NCBI RefSeq assembly: GCF_000245015.1
Contig: NZ_JH600070.1
Span: 3,019,152-3,083,151, forward strand
Reading direction: 5' to 3'
DNA: 64,000 nt
Source of the DNA: Beggiatoa alba B18LD
GTDB lineage: Bacteria > Pseudomonadota > Gammaproteobacteria > Beggiatoales > Beggiatoaceae
Made by a program: the position numbers and the translations under genes. Below, piece after piece: positions 28,062-35,002 of the stretch; the first letter of the stretch is position 1; each line of letters opens with the position of its first letter. The notes below the pieces were generated by a model that made no database searches, was not told where the DNA came from, and worked only from the letters and a program-made list of their open reading frames with translations.

Positions 28062-28492
28062 TGAAGTATTTTTTTGATACAAATGTCGTTAGTCGTTTGG
28101 TTAAAGAAGATGATGAAGCAATCGCAAAACTTCAAGAATTAGCGTCAAATGAAGAAAATGAATTTTATATAAACGGATTAGTTTTTATGGAGTCATTAAG
28201 AGCTATTCCATTAACACATAAAAAACTTTATGACGCGACAAAAGAAACGCTAGAAAGTTTTATAAAACTTGAAACGACTCAAGAGATATATGATAAAAGC
28301 GTTAGTTTTTCTAGATTTTGTAAAAGTAAAGGTATTAGCCTTGGAAAATGTGAAGCAATAGATTATCTCCATTTTATGACCGCTAAACATTACAGCTTAG
28401 AGATAGTATCTTTTGATAATGATATGAAAGTATTAGAAGAAAAGTATAACGATTGGATATTATCTAACTATGTAAAACCTGCATTGCCTTAG
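28061..28492 (+). CDS. PIN-domain ribonuclease paired with the ATPase
   Basis: A 143-residue PIN-fold protein. The acidic metal-binding set is complete: Asp6 (FFDTNVVS), Glu44 (FMESLRA), Asp101 (CEAIDYLH) and Asp119 with Asp121 (VSFDNDM). The frame starts at the TAATG overlap with the ATPase stop, so both proteins are made from one message. VapC toxins have the same fold but are paired with small DNA-binding antitoxins, which is not the case here. The last 29 bp overlap the end of pth on the other strand, so the module is inserted flush against an essential gene. Confidence 0.82.
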   Translation: MKYFFDTNVVSRLVKEDDEAIAKLQELASNEENEFYINGLVFMESLRAIPLTHKKLYDATKETLESFIKLETTQEIYDKSVSFSRFCKSKGISLGKCEAIDYLHFMTAKHYSLEIVSFDNDMKVLEEKYNDWILSNYVKPALP

Positions 28493-29030
28493 CCATTTCA
28501 TCTTTAAAAAGAAAAGGTAAGATTTTTAAAGCGGCATCAATTGACGTATCAATCGAAATTTGTTCGTCACGACTAGGCGCGTGTAGAACATAATTCACGA
28601 CTTCCGCCCGATTACCCGGATGTCCTATCCCAATCCGTAAACGGTAAAAATTTGCCCCTAAGTTGGCAATAATATCTTTTAAACCGTTATGCCCGCCATG
28701 CCCACCCCCTTGTTTTAAGCGAGCAGTGCCGACGGGTAAATCTAATTCATCATGAACCACTAAAATCTGTTCAGGCGAAATTTTATAAAAGTTTGCCAAT
28801 GCGATAACAGATTGTCCGCTACGGTTCATAAAAGTTGTGGGTTTGAGTAACCAGCCTTTCCAATCGGATTTTTCTAGGCGTGCCACCTCTCCGTGAAATT
28901 TTGTTTCTTGCCGAAACGTTGCATTTGTTTGTTTTGCTAAGTTATTAACAAACCAAAAACCCGCATTATGGCGCGTTGCCTCGTATTCAGCACCTACATT
29001 TCCCAAACCCACAATTAATGCGATTGGCAC
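28464..29030 (-). CDS. pth: Peptidyl-tRNA hydrolase
   Basis: Releases tRNA from stalled peptidyl-tRNA; 188 residues. Motifs: VGLGNVGAEYEATRHNAGF with the catalytic His near residue 20, KPTTFMNRSGQSV near 65, VVHDELDLPVG with the catalytic Asp near 95, and GGGHGGHNGLKDI near 110. It follows rplY by 17 bp on the minus strand in the conserved ispE-prs-rplY-pth order. Its 3' end overlaps the PIN gene by 29 bp tail to tail, and the final residues differ from the usual, possibly replaced when the module arrived. Confidence 0.96.
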   Translation of the reverse strand: MPIALIVGLGNVGAEYEATRHNAGFWFVNNLAKQTNATFRQETKFHGEVARLEKSDWKGWLLKPTTFMNRSGQSVIALANFYKISPEQILVVHDELDLPVGTARLKQGGGHGGHNGLKDIIANLGANFYRLRIGIGHPGNRAEVVNYVLHAPSRDEQISIDTSIDAALKILPFLFKDEMAKAMQVLHS

Positions 29031-29047
29031 GATAAACCCTTTACAAC

Positions 29048-29671
29048 TTATTCAGCCGTCACTTCTTCGTCAGCAGCACCACGGGGTTTATGAATAGACA
29101 CAACAGCGGCGTTATGTTCTTCATCACCATGCGCTAAACCCGCAATTTCAACCCCTGCAGGGCAAACTAAATCAGATAAATGAATGGTTTGACCTAATTC
29201 AACTTTTTCTAAATCAATAGCAATATATTCAGGCAAGTCTTTTGGTAAGCAGTAGATTTCTACTTCTGATAAATGATGAGAAATCACGCCACCTTGGGTC
29301 TTCACGGCGGCACAAGATTCTTCATTGATGAAGTGCAAAGGCACATGCATGTGAATCTTTTCAGATTCGTTAATCCGTTGGAAATCAACGTGCATGACGA
29401 TAGGACGGTAAGGATGGCGTTGTACGGCTTTTAAAACGGCTTTTTCAGTTTTATTGCCATCAATTTGAATGGTCAACACATGAGAATAGAAAGATTCATG
29501 CTCTAAATGCTTAGAGATTTCTTTTTGTGATAAGGTTAAAGAAATAGGTTCTTGTGTTGCACCGTATAAAACAGCAGGTACTTTATTATCACGACGGAGG
29601 CGGCGGCTCGCACCTTTGCCAATGTCCGCACGACTTTGGGCAATAACTTCAAAATTTTCAACAATACTCAT
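29048..29671 (-). CDS. rplY: 50S ribosomal protein L25 (long CTC form)
   Basis: Binds 5S rRNA in the large subunit. 207 residues from MSIVENFEVIAQSR, chosen because GGAG lies about 10 bases upstream; the frame reaches five codons further. The N-terminal L25 domain (GASRRLRRDNKVPAVLYG) is followed by the TL5/CTC C-terminal domain (VPLHFINEESC...KTQGG), so this is the long form and not the short E. coli type. The acidic tail ends ADEEVTAE. Confidence 0.95.
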   Translation of the reverse strand: MSIVENFEVIAQSRADIGKGASRRLRRDNKVPAVLYGATQEPISLTLSQKEISKHLEHESFYSHVLTIQIDGNKTEKAVLKAVQRHPYRPIVMHVDFQRINESEKIHMHVPLHFINEESCAAVKTQGGVISHHLSEVEIYCLPKDLPEYIAIDLEKVELGQTIHLSDLVCPAGVEIAGLAHGDEEHNAAVVSIHKPRGAADEEVTAE

Positions 29672-29691
29672 GAAAAGTGACTCCACTTAAA

Positions 29692-29714
29692 TAAAAAATC
29701 CCCTTAACGGGGCT
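29692..29714 (-). terminator. Terminator/attenuator between prs and rplY
   Basis: On the minus strand AGCCCCGTTAAGGGGATTTTTTA: a short GC stem followed by a U-run, just before rplY. Partial termination here would set the ratio of prs to rplY message. Confidence 0.7.
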
Positions 29715-29720
29715 ATTGTG

Positions 29721-29748
29721 TTATCACCCCCGCGACCAGAGGTGATAA
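29721..29748 (-). promoter_or_regulatory. Second hairpin in the prs-rplY spacer
   Basis: TTATCACC / GGTGATAA is a perfect 8-bp inverted repeat around a 12-base loop, right after the prs stop. No U-run follows. It may protect the prs message end or pair with the terminator downstream. Confidence 0.5.
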
Positions 29749-29756
29749 TCAGTAAC

Positions 29757-30713
29757 TTAATCCATAAATAAGGAACTGACAGATTCTTCTTCGTTAATCC
29801 GACGAATAGTCTCAGCAAGCAATTCAGCAATGCTAAGTTGACGAATTCGTGAGCAGGCTTGGGCTTCAGCTCGTAAAGGAATCGTATTTGTGACAACTAA
29901 CTCATCTAATTGAGAAGATTCAAGATTAGTAATTGCTTTTCCTGATAAAACTGCGTGTGTGCAATAAGCAATCACTTTGGTTGCACCGTGACGTTTTAAG
30001 GCGGCAGCGGCTTCACATAGCGTGCCTGCGGTATCAACTAAGTCGTCAACAATAATACAAGTGCGTCCCTCTACATCACCAATGATATTCATCACAGTAG
30101 CAACATTTGGGCGAGGGCGACGTTTGTCGATAATGGCAAGGTCGGCATCATCTAATTGTTTGGCTAAGGCACGCGCACGGACTACACCGCCCACATCAGG
30201 AGATACAACTATTAAATTAGGATATTTATGCGCCCAAATATCATTTAAAAGAACGGGCGAGGCATAGACATTGTCAACAGGTAAGTCAAAAAAGCCTTGT
30301 ATTTGATCAGCATGTAAATCAACCGTCAAAACACGGTCAGCACCGACGGAGGTAATCATATTGGCAACGACTTTCGCCGTAATGGGTACTCGAGCAGAGC
30401 GAGTACGGCGGTCTTGACGGGAATAACCAAAATAAGGAACGACAGTTGTCACCCGACCCGCTGAAGAACGACGCACAGCATCAACCATCACGAGTAATTC
30501 CATGAGGTTGTCATTGGTTGGGGCGCAGGTTGGTTGAATAATGAACACATCTTTACCGCGAATATGCTCTTGAATTTCAACCATAATTTCACCATCGCTG
30601 AAACGTCCAACAACGGCTTTTCCTAATGCAATATTCAAGTTATTGGTAACAGCAGAAGCTAAAGCAGGGTTAGCATTGCCTGTAAAGACAACCATTCGGT
30701 TTGACACAACCAA
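29757..30713 (-). CDS. prs: Ribose-phosphate pyrophosphokinase
   Basis: Makes PRPP from ribose-5-phosphate and ATP for nucleotide, His and Trp synthesis; 318 residues. Motifs: flexible loop [18 protein letters not shown] near residue 95, metal-binding [17 protein letters not shown] near 130, and the PRPP loop [18 protein letters not shown] near 220. Met7 ([12 protein letters not shown]) is an equally good start. It follows tRNA-Gln and ispE in the classic order. Confidence 0.96.
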   Translation of the reverse strand: MVVSNRMVVFTGNANPALASAVTNNLNIALGKAVVGRFSDGEIMVEIQEHIRGKDVFIIQPTCAPTNDNLMELLVMVDAVRRSSAGRVTTVVPYFGYSRQDRRTRSARVPITAKVVANMITSVGADRVLTVDLHADQIQGFFDLPVDNVYASPVLLNDIWAHKYPNLIVVSPDVGGVVRARALAKQLDDADLAIIDKRRPRPNVATVMNIIGDVEGRTCIIVDDLVDTAGTLCEAAAALKRHGATKVIAYCTHAVLSGKAITNLESSQLDELVVTNTIPLRAEAQACSRIRQLSIAELLAETIRRINEEESVSSLFMD

Positions 30714-30770
30714 ACTCCAAAAGGGCAGATTCCAAAGGGATTTGCGTCTAGCGCAAGAATGATGAGGGAA

Positions 30771-30845
30771 TGGCTGGGGTGCTAGGATTCGAACCTAGGG
30801 ATGGCGGGATCAAAACCCGCTGCCTTACCACTTGGCTACACCCCA
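30771..30845 (-). tRNA. tRNA-Gln (anticodon TTG)
   Basis: 75 nt with encoded CCA. Acceptor TGGGGTG/CACCCCA, D-arm TAGCCAAGTGGTAAGGCA, anticodon loop TTTTGAT in stem GCGGG/CCCGC, and T-arm CTAGGTTCGAATCCTAG are all intact. It sits between ispE and prs as in other gammaproteobacteria. Confidence 0.97.
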
Positions 30846-30882
30846 AAAATTTTGAATTGCAGAATTACAGTATTGTAACAAT

Positions 30883-31728
30883 TTACTTTAATGTTGCCAA
30901 CTTTTTTATCACAGGGGATATATTTTTACCTTGTGCTAAAAAGGCTTGCCACGATTGAGGTACTATATTGAGAACAGCTTGTGCTTGGTCTTTTTCTGAA
31001 AAACAGGCAAATAGGCAAGCACCTGTACCTGTTAAGCGTGCAATACTATAACGATTTAACCAACTTAATGCTTGTTTTACTTCAGGATAACGTTGTATTA
31101 CAACGCTTTCACAAACATTAATGGTTCGCCCTGCAAGAAAGTCGTCTATTGTGACGATTTCTTGATTTCTTGTCAAGTCTGGTGCGGTAAAAATTTCAGC
31201 CGTTGGTACATGACAATTCGGATGTATTACAAGAAACCAAGGCTCAGGTAATGTAACAGGCGTTAATTTTTCGCCAACCCCCTCCGCCCATGCCGCTTGC
31301 CCTTGGATAAAGACGGGAATATCTGCCCCTAAACGGAGTCCGAGCTGCATTAAGGTTGTTGCATCTAAATGACATTCCCATAATTGGTTAAGCACCAATA
31401 AAGTGGTTGCCGCATTAGAACTTCCTCCCCCTAATCCTCCCCCCAATGGAATGCGTTTATCAACTTTAATATCAACGCCATAATGGGTATTGGTATAGTG
31501 TTGTAAATAGAGTGCTGCTTTATAAATTAAATTTTGTTCGACAGGGATTTCAATATTATTGGCAAGTTCACAATTGATTTTTCCATCTGTTCGCAAATTA
31601 AAATGTAAATCATCCCCATAATCTAGGAATTGGAAAATTGTTTGCAAATTATGATAGCCATCAGGACGACGACTCGTAATGTGTAGAAATAAATTGAGTT
31701 TTGCAGGTGCAGGACAAGTAAAAGTCAT
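30883..31728 (-). CDS. ispE: 4-diphosphocytidyl-2-C-methyl-D-erythritol kinase
   Basis: GHMP kinase of the MEP isoprenoid pathway, 281 residues. PAKLNLFLHITSRRPDGYH at the N-terminus contains the substrate-binding Lys and His; the ATP-binding glycine loop is PLGGGLGGGSSNAATTL near residue 95; the C-terminal MTGTGACLFACF-like box is seen as RLTGTGACLFACF near 240. It is followed on the same strand by tRNA-Gln and prs, and preceded by ung with only 4 bp between. Confidence 0.95.
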   Translation of the reverse strand: MTFTCPAPAKLNLFLHITSRRPDGYHNLQTIFQFLDYGDDLHFNLRTDGKINCELANNIEIPVEQNLIYKAALYLQHYTNTHYGVDIKVDKRIPLGGGLGGGSSNAATTLLVLNQLWECHLDATTLMQLGLRLGADIPVFIQGQAAWAEGVGEKLTPVTLPEPWFLVIHPNCHVPTAEIFTAPDLTRNQEIVTIDDFLAGRTINVCESVVIQRYPEVKQALSWLNRYSIARLTGTGACLFACFSEKDQAQAVLNIVPQSWQAFLAQGKNISPVIKKLATLK

Positions 31729-31732
31729 ATTT

Positions 31733-32392
31733 CTACCAAATAATCGGCGTTTTACCCATACGGGTTAAATAATCGTTAGTTTGGCTAAAATGACGGTTGC
31801 CAAAAAAACTACGTGCAGAAAGCGGGGAAGGATGTGCTGAGGTCAACACAAGATGTTTAGTTTTATCAATGACTTTTCCTTTATCCTGTGCGTATTTACC
31901 CCATAATAGAAAAACAATATTTTCACGGGTTTGGGCAAGTTGGCGAATAACGGCATCGGTAAATTGTTCCCAGCCCTGATTGCGATGTGAGGCGGCCTCA
32001 TTTGCCCGCACGGTTAAAATCGCATTGAGCAGTAATACGCCTTGTTTTGCCCAACGTTCTAAATTGCCATTTTGCGGAAACGGTTGACCTAAATCTTGTT
32101 GAATTTCTTTAAAAATATTAATCAGTGAAGGCGGAATTGCAATGCCGTCATTGACAGAAAAACATAGTCCATGCGCTTGTCCTGCGCCGTGATAAGGGTC
32201 TTGTCCTAAAATCACGACTTTCACCTCGTCAACAGCACATTGTTCAAACGCATTAAAAATAAGTTTAGCGGGTGGGTAAATGGTTTGAGTTTGATACTCT
32301 TGACGGACAAATTGGGCAAGCTGTTGAAAATAGGCTTGTTCAAATTCATTGGCTAATAAGGCTTTCCATGAGGGTGCAATTTTAACATCCAT
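31733..32392 (-). CDS. ung: Uracil-DNA glycosylase
   Basis: Family 1 UDG removing uracil from DNA; 219 residues. Water-activating loop GQDPYHGAGQAHGLCFSV near residue 62, the Gly-Ser-type and uracil-binding region LLLNAILTVR near 120, and the DNA-intercalating loop HPSPLSARSFFGNRHFSQ near 185 are all present. The 7-bp gap to the cytochrome c gene upstream suggests one transcript. Confidence 0.96.
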   Translation of the reverse strand: MDVKIAPSWKALLANEFEQAYFQQLAQFVRQEYQTQTIYPPAKLIFNAFEQCAVDEVKVVILGQDPYHGAGQAHGLCFSVNDGIAIPPSLINIFKEIQQDLGQPFPQNGNLERWAKQGVLLLNAILTVRANEAASHRNQGWEQFTDAVIRQLAQTRENIVFLLWGKYAQDKGKVIDKTKHLVLTSAHPSPLSARSFFGNRHFSQTNDYLTRMGKTPIIW

Positions 32393-32399
32393 GACAAAC

Positions 32400-32789
32400 T
32401 TATTCCTTTATTTCAAAGTGATAGTATTGCTCATTTAAATAATTAGCAACTTTTTCTATTTCTTCATCAAACCACATTAAATCCGTGTTTGTAACGCAAC
32501 GTTGAATTTGGGTTTTTAAGCTGTCATAGCTTTTAACAAAACGTTCAGGACGTGTATAAATATCGTCAGCTTTTTCAAAAGTCATTGATTGGTGACATTT
32601 AACACAATTTGTATCATGTAACGCTTTACCTTCTGGAAATTGGGTTTTTGGTTTATCCGTGTCGCTGGTTGCGGTCGTTGTTGGTGGGGCTGGGTTTTGC
32701 TCTGTCGCTAGCGCAATTGAACTGCTGGATAAAGTGACACTACTAATAAGGCAAACAAAAAATAAATGTGTTTTTAATCGGTTTAACAT
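32400..32789 (-). CDS. Secreted mono-heme c-type cytochrome
   Basis: A 129-residue precursor with a signal peptide (hydrophobic FFVCLISSVTLSSSSIALA), a Thr/Pro-rich linker and one heme motif CVKCHQ near residue 61. The later Met/His candidates for the sixth ligand are in TNTDLMWFDEEIEKVANYL near 105, the usual end of small class I cytochromes. A periplasmic electron carrier, partner unknown. It shares a divergent upstream region with the MFS transporter gene. Confidence 0.87.
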   Translation of the reverse strand: MLNRLKTHLFFVCLISSVTLSSSSIALATEQNPAPPTTTATSDTDKPKTQFPEGKALHDTNCVKCHQSMTFEKADDIYTRPERFVKSYDSLKTQIQRCVTNTDLMWFDEEIEKVANYLNEQYYHFEIKE

Positions 32790-32936
32790 GATATAGCCTC
32801 CTCAAGGATGCTGATAGAAGTAAGCAGGTGAAAATTATCTTTTGTACATAAAGTATTTATATATTTTATTGTACATCGTCTAAGTATGAAGATTTCGGGC
32901 TATGATTAGGCTTTAAGTTTTTTAAGATGCTTTATC

Positions 32937-34088
32937 ATGCAATTTCAGAACATATTGATTATTTTTTATATTACTGTTTTATCCTTTTGCGCTTTATACG
33001 CCCCCCAGCCACTACTCCCTTTACTTAGTCAACATTTTCAAATTTCAACGGATCAAGTTTCATTGCTCATTAGTGTTGCGCTGATTCCTTTAGGCGTTGC
33101 GCCTATTTTGTACGGATTTATTTTGGAATCTATGGCGGCAACTCGATTATTAAAGATTACCATTTTCTTGCTGGCATTGGGACAACTTCCCTTTATCCTT
33201 ATCGATAATTTCTGGGTATTGGTTGGTTTTAGAACGTTAGAGGGCTTATTGTTTCCTGCCATTTTTACCGCGTTAGTCACTTATATTTCAACAGTGAGCA
33301 CATTGGAAACAATTAAACGTAATATTGCGTTATATGTTGCTGCTACTGTCTTGGGGGGATTTCTCGGACGTATGTTAAGTGGGGTAATGGCAACTTATTT
33401 TCATTGGACAGATGCATTTTTAATTATCATGTTGGGGTTATTACTGGGCTTTGGTTTGTTATACCGATTACAAAGTGATACCCGTTTACAATTAGTACGT
33501 CCAACATGGGGATTATTATATAAAGCGTTACAACACCCTATTTATAATAAAGTTTATTTAATTATTTTTCTTGTTTTTTTCTGCTTTGCATCGGTATTAA
33601 ATTTTTTACCATTTCGGATGACTGAATTAGATTCGCAAGTCTCCTCATTACGCATTGCATTGACTTATACAGGATATTTAGTTGGAATTATGATGGCATT
33701 GAATGCACTACGGATTATTCGCTGGTGTAGCGGGGAAATGAATGCCATTTTATTGGGATTAGCTTTTTATATGCTTTCCCTTATTTTACTGGCAATTCCT
33801 AGTTTAATCGTTATCAGTCTAACGCTTTTTTTATTTTGTGCGGGTATGTTTTTAATGCATAGCGTACTTTCAGGCTATTTAAATCATTTAGCAGTGGAAA
33901 ATAAGGGAATTATTAACGGGTTATACATTGCTTCTTATTATGCAGGTGGAAGCACAGGTTCTTATTTACCCGTATTTATTTATAAAAATTGGGGATGGAT
34001 AGCTTATTTAAGTTGTTTACTTGGTTTAGTTTTTATCATTATGTATATAACCTTGTTATTAAAACGGGTTCAACACAATTTAGCTTAA
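32937..34088 (+). CDS. MFS transporter (YnfM-like)
   Basis: A 383-residue major facilitator protein with about twelve hydrophobic helices. The helix 1 motif YAPQPLLPLLSQHFQIS and the YTGYLVGIMMALNA stretch are typical of the YnfM/drug:proton antiporter group. Substrate cannot be told. Its stop codon TAA is the first three bases of a dispersed inverted-end repeat. Confidence 0.88.
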   Translation: MQFQNILIIFYITVLSFCALYAPQPLLPLLSQHFQISTDQVSLLISVALIPLGVAPILYGFILESMAATRLLKITIFLLALGQLPFILIDNFWVLVGFRTLEGLLFPAIFTALVTYISTVSTLETIKRNIALYVAATVLGGFLGRMLSGVMATYFHWTDAFLIIMLGLLLGFGLLYRLQSDTRLQLVRPTWGLLYKALQHPIYNKVYLIIFLVFFCFASVLNFLPFRMTELDSQVSSLRIALTYTGYLVGIMMALNALRIIRWCSGEMNAILLGLAFYMLSLILLAIPSLIVISLTLFLFCAGMFLMHSVLSGYLNHLAVENKGIINGLYIASYYAGGSTGSYLPVFIYKNWGWIAYLSCLLGLVFIIMYITLLLKRVQHNLA

Positions 34089-34282
34089 CTTGAGTTCGGC
34101 AAGTTTCTTTTAAAAAAGACAACAGTTTGTCTGAATCAGGATTCAGACAATGTTTTAATCTTGCTGGTTAAAGTGAGGTCAACCCTTTTCGCATGTTCCG
34201 ACAGACCTGCTAGGTTTTCAAAACCTAGCAGGTCTTTTTTTGTCTGAATCAGAATTAAAAGAATCTCGCCGAACTCAGGTTA
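34086..34282. mobile_element. MITE-like composite repeat, copy A
   Basis: 197 bp bounded by inverted ends: TAACTTGAGTTCGGCAAG on the left, CTCGCCGAACTCAGGTTA on the right. Inside are the TGTCTGAATCAGGATT unit and a perfect palindrome ACCTGCTAGGTTTTCAAAAC followed by CTAGCAGGT. No transposase is encoded. The same ends and units recur at 45733 and 51015. Confidence 0.75.
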
Positions 34283-34292
34283 AAGCGTAAAT

Positions 34293-34330
34293 AAAAAAGC
34301 CTCAGTATGTTGATACTGAGGCTTTTTTAT
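34293..34330. terminator. Strong bidirectional rho-independent terminator
   Basis: AAAAAAGCCTCAGTAT / ATACTGAGGCTTTTTT, a perfect 16-bp stem with a 4-base loop. It lies between the MFS transporter gene and the CRISPR array and can stop transcription from both. Confidence 0.92.
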
Positions 34331-34342
34331 TTCTATCGTCTT

Positions 34343-34717
34343 CAATAAACCGCCTACTTTGGCGAATCAGCTGTAACGCCGCATGGAATTTAGCTACAAA
34401 AAATGGCAGGTTTCAACCGCCTGCTTTGGCGAATCAGCTGTAACGGGTCAGGGAGGTACTAGGGTTTGACTCTATAAAGTTTCAACCGCCTGCTTTGGCG
34501 AATCAGCTGTAACCTGCCGTTTGCTTGCAAGTAAAATATCTGGTCGCGTTTCAACCGCCTGCTTTGGCGAATCAGCTGTAACACATCCGAGATTATTGGA
34601 TGTTGTAAAAAAAACGTTTCAACCGCCTGCTTTGGCGAATCAGCTGTAACAAATATGGAACCACAAGAAGAGGCAACGACAAGTTTCAACCGCCTGCTTT
34701 GGCGAATCAGCTGTAAC
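34343..34717 (-). CRISPR. CRISPR array, 6 repeats and 5 spacers, no cas genes in window
   Basis: Repeats of 35 nt at 34343, 34410, 34479, 34548, 34616 and 34683; spacers of 32, 34, 34, 33 and 32 nt, all different. On the plus strand each repeat begins GTTTCAACCGCCTG and ends CGAATCAGCTGTAAC; a CGCC/GGCG stem lies inside. Read on the minus strand the repeat ends in GTTGAAAC, the usual 3' handle. The leftmost repeat has a degenerate outer end and one internal change (CCTACTTT for CCTGCTTT), marking the old, leader-distal end. So the array is transcribed on the minus strand with its leader on the right. Confidence 0.95.
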
Positions 34718-34920
34718 CCCGACGGTCAAAATAATCGCATATTTTTCACTTGCTTGCAAGCCAAAATTTTCACGAAAAATCACCCAAAAAAGTAGAACTC
34801 TTTTGCATATTTCTTGCGTAAGAAAATATATAATTAAATCAATAAAATATAAACACTCCTTTTCAAAAAAACTACCCATTTTACGACCCTCGAAAAGTAG
34901 AACTCTCTTCTTGATTTTAA
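34718..34920 (-). promoter_or_regulatory. Probable CRISPR leader
   Basis: An AT-rich stretch without a gene on the leader side of the array. It holds two direct copies of AAAAGTAGAACTCT (34787-34801 and 34893-34906) and the palindrome CTTGCAAG. Leaders carry the promoter and integration signals; that role is inferred from position. Confidence 0.6.
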
Positions 34921-34948
34921 AGGACTATTCAATCATTCCTGAAATTAT

Positions 34949-35002
34949 GTGAATTCTGATTCAGACAAAAAAAGCCCTGCTAGGTTTTCAAAACCTAGCA
35001 GG
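34949..35002. repeat. Partial composite repeat with perfect palindrome
   Basis: GAATTCTGATTCAGACAAAA followed by CCTGCTAGGTTTTCAAAACC and TAGCAGG. It is the right inner part of the composite repeat seen at 34086, 45733 and 51015, without inverted ends, and abuts the stop codon of the lipoprotein gene. Confidence 0.8.

Noticed and set aside
28061..28492. VapC toxin of a VapBC pair
   Set aside because: No small antitoxin gene precedes it; its partner is a 400-residue ATPase.
34459..34879. Two minus-strand open frames across the CRISPR array, with a repeated TADSPKQAVET peptide
   Set aside because: They are translations of the repeats; the array structure explains them.
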